Assembly: GCF_036320965.1 (NCBI RefSeq)
Contig: NC_092228.1
Span: 18,178,393 to 18,242,392 of the forward strand
Source: Panulirus ornatus
Lineage: Eukaryota; Arthropoda; Malacostraca; Decapoda; Palinuridae
Direction: 5' to 3'
Length of the DNA: 64,000 bases
Shown here: one piece after another, positions 54,841 through 64,000 of the stretch
Position numbering within the stretch: the stretch's first letter is position 1
Layout: every line of letters begins with the position of its first letter
Notes under the pieces: generated by a model
The model's database searches: none
What the model saw: only the letters and a program-made list of their open reading frames with translations
What the model was told of the DNA's origin: nothing
Position numbers and translations under genes: made by a program

Positions 54841-55665
54841 TGGATCCAAGTTAAAGTATCCTAAATCTTTCATTGATAAATCTCTTCAGTTGGCAAAGAA
54901 ATAATTTTATAGTTAAACCCAATCCTCCCCTTGATACCAGGAATCTTTTAGTTCTCCCTTTAAGTGACAATTTTTCATTATTTCCCAGGCTGCTTAAATC
55001 CTCTACTGTAAATGAAGCCTTCCTCAATAAGAATACTATAAAAAATATCTTAATCAAAAACTCACCAGAAAATTCAGCAGGCTGTGTTCACAGAATCCCT
55101 TAAAAGCTATAATATATTTATGTTGGGTAGACTGGTAAGGATCTTTATGTTAGACTTAAGCAACATAAACATAGTATAAGAACAGTACAAGAATCAAAAG
55201 CTTTGTTTAGTCATGTTAAAAATGATGACTATTAGACTGACTGGAGTAACGCTAATTCAGTTATTAACTGTAACTCCTTTACCATGAGAAATATCAATGA
55301 ATCTTCAATAATCAAATATACAAAAAATGTAACATTAATATCAGAGAAGGTCTACACAAACTGGATAGTTTTGTAGAAGGAAAAATCTTTAATCAGATCC
55401 CTTTCCAGTCCAAATAACAAAATTTTATGACAGGCATGGTGACAGACCCAAACACCACAATCCTGTAACACTTGTTTACCAATGGTGTCTTGGCTATCTC
55501 TTTCTTGTGTGTCAACTGAGTGTTCTGTCTTCTAGCTCTATCTCATTCTTCTCTCTCCCGACAATGTGATCATTACAAGAAAGTGCACTTAGGAACACTG
55601 CGTTACATTTTCCTCATGGTTATCAACAAATACTAGATCATGTGCACCACTGTGACCTATTACAA
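54841..55665 (+). pseudogene. Penelope-like element, thumb, GIY-YIG region and 3' end
   Basis: Plus strand: KLKYPKSFIDKSLQLAKK, frameshift, LLVLPLSDNFSLFPRLLKS, NTIKNILIKNSPENSAGC (in frame 54873-55103), then broken frames with YVG.TGKDLYVRLKQHKHS, the GIY-YIG catalytic region, and NINESSIIKY. A 3' stretch includes CACTTGTTTACCAATGGTGT, shared with 51776-52983, and ends near 55665. No palm. Inactive. Confidence 0.72.
55551..55597 (+). ncRNA. Candidate decayed hammerhead-ribozyme core
   Basis: TCTCCC, then a damaged CTGATGA position (GACAATG), a stem-like TGTGATCATTACA, then GAAA at 55579-55582 followed by GTGCAC and TTAGGAAC. TCC and GGA could close stem I. The core is broken, so no activity is expected. 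The order resembles Penelope hammerheads. Confidence 0.2.
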
Positions 55666-55697
55666 CATACACACACACACACACATTTATCTATCTA

Positions 55698-56740
55698 CAG
55701 ATGCTCCCTGACTTACAACCCATGCAACTTACAACCATCTGTACATACGACTGGAAAAAATGGGAATTAAAAAATATATATAACAATTATGCTTGGTCGT
55801 GTGTTCACCAGTGCCAATGACTGCGTGCATATGATAGTAAATGCCAGACAATCCTGGCACTGTGTATATCACAGTATCTCTCTCAGTTACCATTCAGTAA
55901 GCAAACATTACTCAAGTGAATCTAACAAACTCCTGTGGTGGATTAAACCATTTTTGTATCAAACCCCAAAGATGACAAGCTAGAGGAAAAAATCTATCTT
56001 AGGTTGATAGATCTGGCGAGAAACCAAGGAAGACACTCGATTTGGAATTGAAAATGAAGGTAATCACCCACTATGGAGGATGAAATAAATGCAACTGCAT
56101 GTGGTCTACAGTTGTCCCATTTGCTGATCTCCACAATTTTAAAGGACAATGATAAAATACAAGAAGCAGCGAAAGGTTTGGCAAGTATGACGTTTGTGAT
56201 AAAGGAACAAGGGCCCAATCTATGAAATGGAAAAGTTGAAGCTATGGATGGAAGATCAAGTTCAAAGATGTGTACCACTAAGCTTACTAAACTAACAATT
56301 CAGGTGAAGGATATAAGTATTTTGGAGACTTTGAAGGAGCAAGCAGGAGAGGATTACGTTAAGAACTTCACAGCAAGTCATGGTTGGTTCAACAGGTTTA
56401 AAAGAAGATATAGCTTGCACAACATTTGAGTCACAGGTGAAGCAGCAAGTGGTGACAAAGGAACTGCCAAAATATTCACTGAAAGTTTGAATGAATCAAT
56501 CCTGAATCGATCCATTAACTAAATAATCTTAAATAAAAGGTAAAAAGACACAACAGAATCATATAATAAAGCTGATTAATAAAAAACAAGATAATCATGA
56601 TACAAACTGAGAAGGATGAAAGAATGCAGTACAGGTATACGATTTCTACATGCCATACTGACAAGCGTCTGAATTACGTCCATTTCGAGATCCAACTGGT
56701 CAGTCAAAATGGAACTCGGTTGTATGTTGGGGAGCATCTG
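55698..56740 (+). mobile_element. Tigger-like DNA transposon, internally deleted
   Basis: Inverted ends CAGATGCTCCCTGACTTACA (left) and CAGATGCTCCCCAACATACA (right, reversed), each next to TA (55696-55697 and 56741-56742), the pogo/Tigger target. Inside, a broken N-terminal reading gives LKDNDKIQEAAKGLASMTF and, from 56244, LETLKEQAGEDYVKNFTAS then GWFNRFKRRYSLHN, the CENP-B-type DNA-binding domain. The DDE catalytic part is absent. The element is about 1043 bp and non-autonomous. Confidence 0.72.
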
Positions 56741-57127
56741 TATATCTCTGACCACTGTTCCCTTCATGAACTCCCTCAAGAGGGTGGTCATGGCAACAGT
56801 CTCCATAACTAGTGAACTCCAATGCCACTTCATAGCCTTTAATACCTCACCCTTAACAGGCAACTGCCAGAGGGCCTGTCTAGCAAAGGTACCTACCTAA
56901 TGTCCCTATCTACTACTTCTACCTATTGTTTCTACCTAAATGTTCCTACCTAATGCTTTTATCTATTGCTCCTACCAATCTGCTAAAGGGCAGGGCTAGC
57001 ACAACACTCATCAAAAGAATTCTACAGTTACAAAAAATGATCTGTGTGAGTTATGCGTTGTCAAGTGTTGTGTGAGACAGGGAGATATATTTTGCATATT
57101 TTGGGACAAAATGCCAGCAGTCCAAGT
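56741..57127 (-). repeat. Unclassified dispersed repeat with internal minisatellite, copy B
   Basis: Inverted relative of 5880-6415: GAACTCCCTC and CAACAGTCTCCATAACTAG, then tandem TAATG-CTCCTACC-type units (about 56895-56985), then TTCTACAGTTAC and GTTGTCAAGTGTTG to the CAAGTG at 57127. Begins right at the TA of the Tigger-like element. No ORF. Confidence 0.6.
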
Positions 57128-58062
57128 GTAGGTGAGGAGGCGAAGGTTCTGGGAGCATTGAAGAATGTGTGGAAGGCAAGAATGTTATCTCAGAGAGCAA
57201 ACATGGGTATATTTGTAGGAATAGTGGTTCCAACAATGTTACATGGTTACCAGGCATGGACTATAGATAGGGTCGTGTGGAGAAGGGTGGATATATTGAA
57301 ACAAGATGTTTGAGGACAATATTTGGTGTGAGGTGGTTTGATCGAATAAGTAATGAAAGGGTAAAAGAGATGTGTGTGGAAATAAAAACAGTGTGGCTGA
57401 GAGATCAGAAGAGGGTGTATTGATATGGTTTGTCACATGGAGAGAATGAATGAGAAAAGACTGATAAAGAGGATATATGTGTCAGAGGTGGAGGGAATGA
57501 GAAGTGGGAGACCAAATTGGAGGTGGAAAGATGGAGTAAAAAAGATTTTGAGCAATTGGGGCCTGAACATACAGGAGGATGAAATGCATGCAAGGAACAG
57601 AGTGAATTGGAACCATGTGGTATACTGGGGTCGACATGCTGTAAATGGATTGAACCAGGGCATGTGAAGTGTCTGGGGTAAACCATAGAGAGTTTTATGG
57701 GGCCTGGATGTGGAAAGGGAGTTGTGGTTTCTGTGCATTACACATGACAGCTAGAGACTGAGTGTGAACAAATGTGGTCTTTGCTCTCTTCTTCTAGCAG
57801 TATCTCATGCACGCACACGTGGGGGGAGGGGGGTGCCATTTCATGTGTGGCGGGGTGGCAATGGGAATGGATGAAGGCAGCAAGTATGAATGTGTACATG
57901 TGTATGTCAGTGTATGTATATGTATGTATACGTTGAAATGTATAGGTATATATGTGTGTGTGTGTGTAGGTGTTTATGGATATGTGTGTATGTGGGTGGG
58001 TTGGGCCATTCTTTCGTCTGTTTCCTTGCGCTACCTTGCTAACGCAGGAGACAGCAAAAATC
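57128..58062 (+). pseudogene. Long-UTR RTE LINE, RT end and 3'UTR
   Basis: Plus strand from GEEAKVLGALKNVW to the C-terminal domain (RSGRPNWRWKDG), with the ancestral, TGA-free ORF end (GRHAVNGLNQGM), then long 3'UTR and tail. Frameshifts near 57300 and 57420. Confidence 0.82.
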
Positions 58063-58074
58063 TATTCATTATTC

Positions 58075-58640
58075 ATTATACTTAATCGCCATCTCCCCCG
58101 TTAGTGAGATAGCGCAAGGAAACAGATGAAAAAATGGCCCAAACCCACCCACATACACATGTACGTACATAAATGCCAACACACACACACACATATACAT
58201 ACCTATACATTTCAATGCATACATACATATACATACACAGACATATACATATATACAAATGGTCATATTCATACTTGCAGCCTTCATCCATTCCCGTCAA
58301 CACCCCATCACACATGAAATAAAACCCCTCCCCCTCGTGCACGCGAAGTAGTGCTAAAAAAAAAAAAAAGCAACATTCGCTCACACTCAGTCTCTAGCTG
58401 TCATGTGTAATACACCGAAGCAACAGCCCCCTTTTCAAATCCAGGCCCCGAAAAACTTTCCATGGTTTACCCTAAACGCTTAACATGCCCTGGTTCAATC
58501 CACTGACAGCACGACAACCCCAATATACCACATCATTCCAATTCAATCTATTCCTTGCACACCTTTCACCCTCCTGTATGTTCAGGCCCCGATCGCTCAG
58601 AATTTTTTTCACTCCATCCCTCCAGCTCCAATTTTATCTA
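58075..58640 (-). mobile_element. Long-UTR RTE LINE, 3'UTR and RT end
   Basis: Minus-strand tail (58083-58140) facing the tail ending at 58055, then the long 3'UTR and about 40 codons of the RT C-terminus. 5'-truncated at 58640. Confidence 0.8.
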
Positions 58641-58654
58641 TCTATATTCATTTA

Positions 58655-58801
58655 TTATACTTACTCGCCATCGCCCGTGCCAACGAGGTAGCGCAAGGAA
58701 ACAGACAAGGAATGGCCCAACCCACCCACATACACATGTATATACATAAATGCCTATACATGCACATATACATATATATACATCTCAACGTATACAGACA
58801 T
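58655..58801 (-). mobile_element. Old RTE 3'UTR, left part of split copy
   Basis: Minus-strand tail and start of 3'UTR, ending with ATACAGACAT (58792-58801), the left duplication of the young insertion. Continues at 60253. Confidence 0.8.
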
Positions 58802-60246
58802 TTTTTTTTTTTTTATACTTTGTCGCTGTCTCCCGCGTTTGCGAGGTAGCGCAAGGAAACAGACGAAAGAAATGGCCCAACCCCCCCCATACACATGTAT
58901 ATACATACGTCCACACATGCAAATATACATACCTACACAGCTTTCCACGGTTTACCCCAGACGCTTCACATGCCTTGATTCAATCCACCGACAGCACGTC
59001 AACCCCGGTATACCACATCGCTCCAATTCACTCTATTCCTTGCCCTCCTTTCACCCTCCTGCATGTTCAGGCCCTGATCACACAAAATCTTTTTCACTCC
59101 ATCTTTCCACCTCCAATTTGGTCTCCCTCTTCTCCTTGCTCCCTCCACCTCCGACACATATATCCTCTTGGTCAATCTTTCCTCACTCATCCTCTCCATG
59201 TGCCCAAACCACTTCAAAACACCCTCTTCTGCTCTCTCAACCACGCTCTTTTTATTTCCACACATCTCTCTTACCCTTACGTTACTCACTCGATCAAACC
59301 ACCTCACACCACACATTGTCCTCAAACATCTCATTTCCAGCACATCCATCCTCCTGCGCACAACTCTATCCATAGCCCACGCCTCGCAACAATACAACAT
59401 TGTTGGAACCACTATTCCTTCAAACATACCCATTTTTGCTTTCCCAGATAATGTTCTCGACTTCCACACATTCTTCAAGGCCCCCAGAATTTTCGCCCCC
59501 TCCCCCACCCTATGATCCACTTCCGCTTCCATGGTTCCATCCGCTGACAGATCCACTCCCAGATATCTAAAACACTTCACTTCCTCCAGTTTTTCTCCAT
59601 TCAAACTCACCTCCCAATTGACTTGACCCTCAACCCTACTGTACCTAATAACCTTGCTCTTATTCACATTTACTCTTAACTTTCTTCTTCCACACACTTT
59701 ACCAAACTCAGTCACCAGCTTCTGCAGTTTCTCACATGAATCAGCCACCAGCGCTGTATCATCAGCGAACAACAACTGACTCACTTCCCAAGCTCTCTCA
59801 TCCCCAACAGACTTCATACTTGCCCCTCTTTCCAAAACTCTTGCATTTACCTCCCTAACAACCCCATCCATAAACAAATTAAACAACCATGGAGACATCA
59901 CACACCCCTGCCGCAAACCTACATTCACTGAGAACCAATCACTTTCCTCTCTTCCTACACGTACACATGCCTTACATCCTCGATAAAAACTTTTCACTGC
60001 TTCTAACAACTTGCCTCCCACACCATATATTCTTAATACCTTCCACAGAGCATCTCTATCAACTCTATCATATGCCTTCTCCAGATCCATAAATGCTACA
60101 TACAAATCCATTTGCTTTTCTAAGTATTTCTCACATACATTCTTCAAAGCAAACACCTGATCCACACATCCTCTACCACTTCTGAAACCACACTGCTCTT
60201 CCCCAATCTGATGCTCTGTACATGCCTTCACCCTCTCAATCAATAC
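58802..60246 (-). mobile_element. Young RTE LINE, 5'-truncated, nested
   Basis: T run, young tail, short 3'UTR and an open RT from the stop near 58999 up to VLIERVKACTEHQ. Perfect 10-bp duplication ATACAGACAT at 58792-58801 and 60243-60252; its ATAC overlaps the element's own sequence, a microhomology at the 5' junction. Confidence 0.94.
58999..60246 (-). CDS. RTE reverse transcriptase, partial, uninterrupted
   Basis: About 415 codons: FRSGRGCVDQVF, FMDLEKAYDRV, LRQGCVMSPWLF, LLFADDTALVAD, VNVNKSK, CFRYLGVDLSADG and RRGRPNWRWKDG, ending VVYRG with the early TGA. Catalytic Asp residues intact. The SADG spelling is shared with the full-length copy at 21293. The open frame continues to 60375 only by chance. 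Not autonomous: the N-terminal half is missing. Confidence 0.88.
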   Translation of the reverse strand, partial: VLIERVKACTEHQIGEEQCGFRSGRGCVDQVFALKNVCEKYLEKQMDLYVAFMDLEKAYDRVDRDALWKVLRIYGVGGKLLEAVKSFYRGCKACVRVGREESDWFSVNVGLRQGCVMSPWLFNLFMDGVVREVNARVLERGASMKSVGDERAWEVSQLLFADDTALVADSCEKLQKLVTEFGKVCGRRKLRVNVNKSKVIRYSRVEGQVNWEVSLNGEKLEEVKCFRYLGVDLSADGTMEAEVDHRVGEGAKILGALKNVWKSRTLSGKAKMGMFEGIVVPTMLYCCEAWAMDRVVRRRMDVLEMRCLRTMCGVRWFDRVSNVRVREMCGNKKSVVERAEEGVLKWFGHMERMSEERLTKRIYVSEVEGARRRGRPNWRWKDGVKKILCDQGLNMQEGERRARNRVNWSDVVYRG

Positions 60247-61095
60247 AGACATATATACACAAATATATACATATTCATACTTGCTGCCTTCAACCATTCC
60301 CTTCGTCATCCTGCCACACATGAAACAGCATCCACCCCCAAGCAAGGTAGCGCCAGGAAAGGACAAAAAGGGCACATTCGTTCACACTCAGTCTCTAGCT
60401 GTCATGTGTAATGCACTGAAACCACAGTTCCCCTTTCCACATCCAGGCCCCACAGACATTTCTGTGGTTTACCCCATACACTTCACATGCTCTGGTTCAA
60501 TCCATTGACAGCACGTCCACCCTGGTATACCACTTCGTTCCAATTCACTCTATTTCTTGCACGCCTTTCATCCTCCTGTATTTTAAGGCCCCAATCGCTC
60601 TTGTTCCCTCCATCTCTGACAAATATATCCTCTTTGCCAATCTTTCCTCACTCATTCTCTCAATGTGTCCAAACCATTTCAACACACCCTCTTCTGCTCT
60701 CTCAACCACGCTCTTTTTATTACCACACATCTCTTACCATTTCATTACTTACTCAATCAAACCACCTCACACCACATATTGTCCTCAAACATTTCATTTC
60801 AATACATCAACCCTCCTCTGCACAACTCTATCTACAGCCCATAACCCACAACCATAGAACATTGTTGCAACCACTATTCCTTCAAGCACCCATTTTTGCT
60901 CTCCGAGATAACGTTCTTGCCTTCCATACATTCTTCAACGCTCCCAGAACCTCTGCCCATTTTCCCACCCTGTGACTCACTTCTGCTTCCATAGTTCCAT
61001 CCACAGGTAAGTCCACTACCAGATATCTAAAACACTTAACTTCCTCCAGTTTTTCTCCATTCAAACTTATCTCCCAATTAACTTGTTCCTCAATA
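60247..61095 (-). pseudogene. Old RTE LINE, 3'UTR and RT end, right part of split copy
   Basis: Resumes the 3'UTR at CAGACATATATACAC, then the RT C-terminus through CFRYL to the VEGQVNWE region at 61095. A deletion removes the RPNWRW motif near 60600. Meets a plus-strand copy head to head after about 38 bases. Confidence 0.78.
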
Positions 61096-61132
61096 AATAA
61101 ATAATATACATACATACATATATACCTATAGA

Positions 61133-61665
61133 CTGCAAGTATGCAGTCTGTTGTGGATGAGAGGGTTTGGGAAGTGAGTCAGTTGTTGTTCGCTGATGAT
61201 ACAGCACTGGTGGCTGATTCAGGTGAGAAACTGCAGAAACTGGTGACTGAGTTTGGTAAAGTGTGTGAAAGAAGAAAGCTGAGAGTAAATGTGAATAAGA
61301 GCAAAGTAATTAGGTTCAGCAGGGTTGAGGGACAAGTTAATTGGGAGGTAAGTTTGAATGGAGAAAAACTGGAGGACGTGAAGTGTTTTAGATATCTGGG
61401 AGTGGATTTAGTAGAGGATGGAACCATGGAAGCGGAAGTGAGTCACAGGTTGGGGGAGGGGGGAAATGGTTCTGGGAGCGCTGAAGAATGTGTGGAAGGC
61501 AAAAACGTTATCTCAGAGAGCAAAAATGGGTATGTTTGAAGGTATAGTGGTTCCAACAATGTTATATGGTTGCGAGGCATGTGAATGTGTTGGAAATGAA
61601 ATGTTTGAGGACATAATGTGGTGTGAGGTGCTTTGATCAAATAAGTAATGAAAGAGTAAGAGAGG
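61133..61665 (+). pseudogene. Old RTE LINE, motif C to C-terminal region
   Basis: Plus strand from MQSVVDERVWEVSQ, LLFADDTALVAD, VNVNKSK, CFRYLGVDL, with an extra G run shifting frame near 61458, then a deletion after YGCEAC and truncation near REVR at 61665. Confidence 0.78.
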
Positions 61666-62696
61666 TAAGGGTGAAAATATGTAGGAGTTTTCTGAGAAGA
61701 AGGAACGATATGAGTATGAAGAGGGTGGTGAAAGAAATTAAGATGGAATCTCAAGAGTATATCAAGCAAGGAGAGTGGGTGAGGAATGGGAGATATTAAG
61801 GGAAGTAATGCAAGCATGTTTAAGAGGTGTGTGTGGCATGTGAGAAAGGGAGGTGTCTGGTGGGATAATGAAGTTGCTTGTGAAATAAAATCATAGGTGT
61901 ATAAGCAGTATTTATAGGAATGGAAAGCATATGGCTGAGAGTTATACAAAAGATAGCAACAGGTCAAGAGGAAGGAGCAGGTGTTGAAAGGGAGGGCATA
62001 TGAGAGCTGGGGAGAACAATTTATCAGTAAACTCTATGGAGAATAAGAAGTTTTGCAAGGAGGTTAATAGTGTAAGAAATATAAGAGAATGAATCGAAGA
62101 TCAGTGAAAGGGAAGGTAAAAATGAGTCGTTGAAAAGATAATCTTGAGGTGAGGAGATGGAGCAAGTATTTTGTAGGACTGCTGAATATGTCTGATAATG
62201 CTGAGGCAGATTTAAGGTATTTGGTTCAGCAAGATGTGTGAAGTGAGAATCACAGAAAGTGGTTTGGTGAAAACAGAAGAGGTGGGAAAAGGCTTGTGTA
62301 TGATGAAATGTGGCAAAGCAGCCGGAGTGGACTGTATTCAATTGAATTTCTTAAAGGGGGTGACTTCTTTACTGACTGGTTAGTTGGGATTTTCAAAGTA
62401 TGGATCATGGTGAGGTGTCTGAAGGCTAGCAGAATGCATGTATAGTGCTGCTGTATAAAGGCAAGTGGGACAATGGCGATTGTTTGAAATACAGAGGTAT
62501 AAGGCTGACGAGTTTTCCTGGCAAATAGTACAAGAGAGTGATGACTGAGATGTGAAGGCATGTATAGGCCTGGCTCCAAGAGAAGGTTGTTCTGTAGCAG
62601 GGAAGTGATGTCACCATGGTTGTTTAATATGCTTATGGATGGGGTTGTGATGGATGCATAAGAAAGTTTTGAAGAAAGGAGCTAGTGTGCAGTCTC
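61666..62696 (+). pseudogene. Very old RTE LINE, linker to RT palm
   Basis: Plus-strand fossil: FLRRRNDMSMKRVV, linker, MKCGKAAGVDCIQLNF region, a broken VPEDW/SNYRGI stretch, then a jump to a motif B equivalent (MSPWLFNMLMDG). Stops throughout. Confidence 0.6.
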
Positions 62697-62745
62697 TATT
62701 CCTGGCACTACCTCACTAACAGGAGAAGTGGCAATCAACTATGAA
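62697..62745 (+). repeat. RTE/SINE tail fragment
   Basis: CCTGGCACTACCTCACTAAC then GAAGTGGCAATCAAC, the generic tail with no body. Confidence 0.5.
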
Positions 62746-62764
62746 ATAAAATAATTTTTCATAC

Positions 62765-64000
62765 TTGTTTTTTGTTTCCCATATTAGTGCCAGAAACAGA
62801 TGAAGGGCCACATTCACACATGTCCAGTCTCTAGCTGTCCTGTGCAATGCACACGTCCATTCGCTAGCTGTCATGTGCAATGCACCAAAACCACAGCCCC
62901 CTATCCAAAACCAGGCCCTACAAACCTTTCCATGGTTTTCCCTAGCCATTTCACATATCCTGGTTCAATCCAATGATAGAGCAATGTCACCTAGCCATTT
63001 CACATACCTTGGTTTAGTCCAATAATAGAGCAATGTCATTTGTAAACCAAACTATTACAATTCACTCTATCCCATGCACATCTTTCATCCTCCTGCATGT
63101 TCTGGCCCCAATCACTGAGAATCTTTTTTCACTCCAATCTTCCATCTCCAGTTTGGTTTCCCCCTTTTCCATGTCCCCTCCACCTCTAACAAATTTATCC
63201 TCTTTGTCAACCTTTCTTCACTCAATCTCTTCATATGTCCAAACCACTTCAGCATTAACTCTTAACACTCTCAACCACACCTCTCTCTTCTCTTTCATTA
63301 CTTACCCAATCAAACACTTCACACCACATACTGTTCTCAAGCATTTCATTTCCAATATATCCACATTCTTCAGCATATTCTCACTTAATGCCCATGCCTC
63401 GCATCCAAACAGCATTGTTGGGACTAGCATACCTTCAAACATACCCATTTTCACCCTTCCTGATAATAACCTCTTTCCTTAAAGCTCCTAAAACCTTCAC
63501 CCCTTAACCCACCCCTTGACTAACTTCCGCTTCCATGGCTCTATTTACTACCATGTCCACTCCTAGGTATCAAACCATGTCACTTCTTCCAAATTTTCTC
63601 CTTTCAAAATCCCATCCTCAAAAGTTCGTAAATGCTTTCCCCTTGTCTTTTCTTTTTCCATTTCATAATTCTTGTTATATTTCAATTAAGGCCTGGCCTT
63701 GATGTGGACTTCTGTCCGTGACTCAAGCATTCAACATACAAAAAACTGTTCCTCTGACCTGCTCAACCTAATGACCTTACTTTTATTCATGTTCAACCTC
63801 AACTTCCAGCTTTCACACAAACTCTGAAATTCAGACACCTACTTTTGCATTTCTCACTTGAATTTCCCATTTGTACTGTGTCAACAAGAAATAACAAACG
63901 ATTCACTTCCCAGAACACCTCAACCCATACTGACTGGACAATTGCTCCTCTCTACAAGACCCTTGCATTTATCTTCCTCAACATGCCAAACATTAACAAA
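62765..64000 (-). pseudogene. Very old RTE LINE, 3'UTR and RT, cut by window end
   Basis: Minus strand: old 3'UTR (with a 49-bp tandem duplication at 62941-62989/62990-63038), C-terminal domain, CFRYLGVD-equivalent near 63560, then about 150 unrelated bases (63605-63755) and continued RT to the motif C region at the window edge. No open frame over the active site. Confidence 0.65.

Overview
The window looks like non-coding, transposon-saturated DNA from an animal genome. I infer a decapod crustacean, because the RTE tail, Penelope-like and long TA/TG/GA microsatellite families resemble ones I associate with decapods; no search was run. I found no complete host gene. Almost every long open frame is the reverse transcriptase of one RTE-type LINE, or its antisense shadow.

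The dominant family is an RTE (single ORF: APE-type endonuclease, then reverse transcriptase; no separate gag-like ORF). One full-length copy lies at 21293-24618 (+). Its ORF (21412-24408, about 998 codons) is broken only by two nonsense substitutions. Nine copies form a young, nearly identical group that I call 'short-UTR': 12047-14200, 17589-18657, 21293-24618, 28014-28271, 35039-35932, 41295-42883, 48718-50790, 50845-51620 and 58802-60246. An older 'long-UTR' group has about 290 extra bases in the 3'UTR. Still older copies are riddled with stops and gaps. Four young copies have perfect 10-12 bp target-site duplications, and each of these sits inside an older RTE copy.

Region by region: 1-5879 is stacked RTE copies, a SINE piece and a Jockey-like LINE end. 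5880-6415 is an unclassified repeat with an internal minisatellite. 6416-12046 holds a decayed Jockey-like LINE interrupted by another LINE, a divergent LINE piece, a GA/G-rich tract and a 60-bp duplication. 12047-21290 has young RTE copies, a piggyBac-like non-autonomous element and microsatellites. 21293-31013 is the full-length RTE and a large inverted RTE pair. 31014-33010 is a Tc1-like fossil and a Penelope-like element. 33150-38135 is RTE with a near-complete SINE. 38276-40180 is a CR1-like LINE. 40516-51775 is an alternating plus/minus RTE array. 51776-57127 is Penelope-like pieces, a deleted Tigger element and a second copy of the minisatellite repeat. 57128-64000 is again RTE.

No gene pathway is visible. 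The relationships are between parasites: the RTE presumably mobilises a SINE that shares both its head and its tail; RTE copies insert into older RTE tails; and plus and minus copies alternate so often that long inverted repeats recur.
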